A program made the translations under genes and the position numbers. Of a stretch of 64,000 nucleotides of DNA, positions 63,369 through 64,000 are shown piece by piece. The stretch lies in NCBI GenBank assembly GCA_010279815.1, contig QEOQ01000697.1, positions 290,192 through 354,191 of the forward strand, written 5' to 3'. The DNA is from Brachionus plicatilis (Eukaryota > Rotifera > Eurotatoria > Ploima > Brachionidae). The notes under the pieces were generated by a model. That model was not told where the DNA came from and made no database searches. It saw nothing but the letters and a program-made list of their open reading frames with translations. Positions within the stretch are counted from its first letter, which is position 1. Each line of letters starts with the position of its first letter.

Positions 63369-63767
63369 GTTTAAAATATCTTTTTGATCAAGTTTTTAAA
63401 ATTTAAAAAAGCGTTTAATTTTCTTAGATTATTATTTCAAGCATTTTATTGTAATTTTAGTATTTTTAGTGCAAAAGTTTTGCAATTTTTTTAAAAAAAG
63501 ATGACTATTTATTAAAGCTAACATTTTGAAAAATAAAATTTTTATTTACTTTGTCATAATTTTTTTGGTAAGTATCATTTTAGGTGATCACTTTTTATTT
63601 TAGGTGAACACAATTTAATTTAGGTGATCATTTTGAAAAAAATTTTAATTAATTAGTACACATATTTTTGGTTCACCTAAAAAGTGAACACAACTGATCA
63701 CCTATTTAGGTTGGGTAAGTTGGTTCACCTTTTATGTGAACCAGTGATCACATAACGCAATAGACCC

Positions 63768-64000
63768 TGAGTTTCGACACCGACATTATTTTTGGTATTC
63801 GAAATCAAAATTGCATTTCGACATTAAGTTGTCAAATCTAGAATATTTTATAAAATTCGAAATTAAAATTTTTAGTTTCGAAATCATTTCTTAATTTTTA
63901 AATAAAAATTGTGGCATCAAAAAAGATTTAAAATACTAAAGATCCAACAGCTAAAGCAAATAAAAAAACCCAATTGATAAATGTCGAATATATTCAAAAC
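63768..64000. other. Window end, no gene
   Basis: TTTCGA/TCGAAA-rich sequence (63775-63880) that mirrors 60781-60860, so it is probably the right arm of an older foldback element into which 61508-63767 was inserted. Nothing else is visible. Confidence 0.45.

Larger units (their letters stand above)
61508..63767. mobile_element. GGGTCT-type foldback element, Mutator-like coding traces
   Basis: Arms CGTTATGTGATCACTGGTTC, ACATAAAAGGTGAACCAACT, TACCCAACCTAAATAGGTGA (from 61517) are mirrored exactly up to 63756. The right end continues to AGACCC (63767), so read inwards it starts GGGTCT like the elements at 16803 and 20959; the left end has diverged. GTGAACA/TGGTTCACC words fill the arms. Minus-strand coding traces at 62579-62870 and 63240-63368 and a separate nested element at 61671-62367 lie inside. 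No clear target duplication. Confidence 0.75.

Overview
This is metazoan nuclear DNA, extremely AT-rich, with interrupted genes, canonical GT-AG introns, a eukaryotic tRNA gene and a dense load of transposon debris. Base composition, introns as short as about 50 bp and the mix of LINE, hAT, Tc1/mariner/pogo and Mutator-like remnants would suit a small invertebrate such as a monogonont rotifer, but the sequence alone does not fix the species.

Four host features are well supported. (1) 3990-4585, minus strand: a two-exon gene for a secreted, DOMON-only protein of 181 aa. (2) 8733-8806: tRNA-Asn(GTT). (3) 8995-34982, plus strand: a complete 18-exon gene for the proteasome activator PA200/PSME4, about 1892 aa, whose exon phases all agree. 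(4) 43528-44346, minus strand: an LRAT-domain protein of the LRATD/FAM84 type that lacks the usual catalytic residues. A short open frame ending at 3912 may be the last exon of a further plus-strand gene, tail to tail with the DOMON gene. Nothing suggests that these genes act in one pathway.

Most other annotatable sequence is mobile DNA. 1-8.6 kb holds an inverted pair of LINE reverse-transcriptase fragments, two foldback elements with 8-bp target duplications and a 366-bp palindrome. PSME4 introns are of two kinds: seven are 50-80 bp and the rest are swollen by transposons. Intron 7 holds a four-element nest and a 1.1-kb palindrome. Intron 10 holds a zinc-finger-encoding foldback element with a second palindrome inside it. 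Intron 12 holds a Tc1-derived palindrome inside another inverted repeat. 35-43 kb is a graveyard of Mutator-like, hAT, LINE and Tc1 coding remnants. 45-47.6 kb has two more inserted elements. 47.6-57.4 kb is a roughly 10-kb stretch with no recognisable gene. 57-64 kb holds LINE endonuclease fragments and three large foldback elements.

The most unusual theme is the number of long-inverted-repeat (foldback) families, each with its own short motif repeated near the ends: AAGTC, ATCGAT, TTACGTAA, GTGAACA or ATTCCG. One family begins with GGGTCT and carries a tiny C2H2 zinc-finger protein. No database search was possible, so assignments rest on motifs read from the sequence and on recalled family features.
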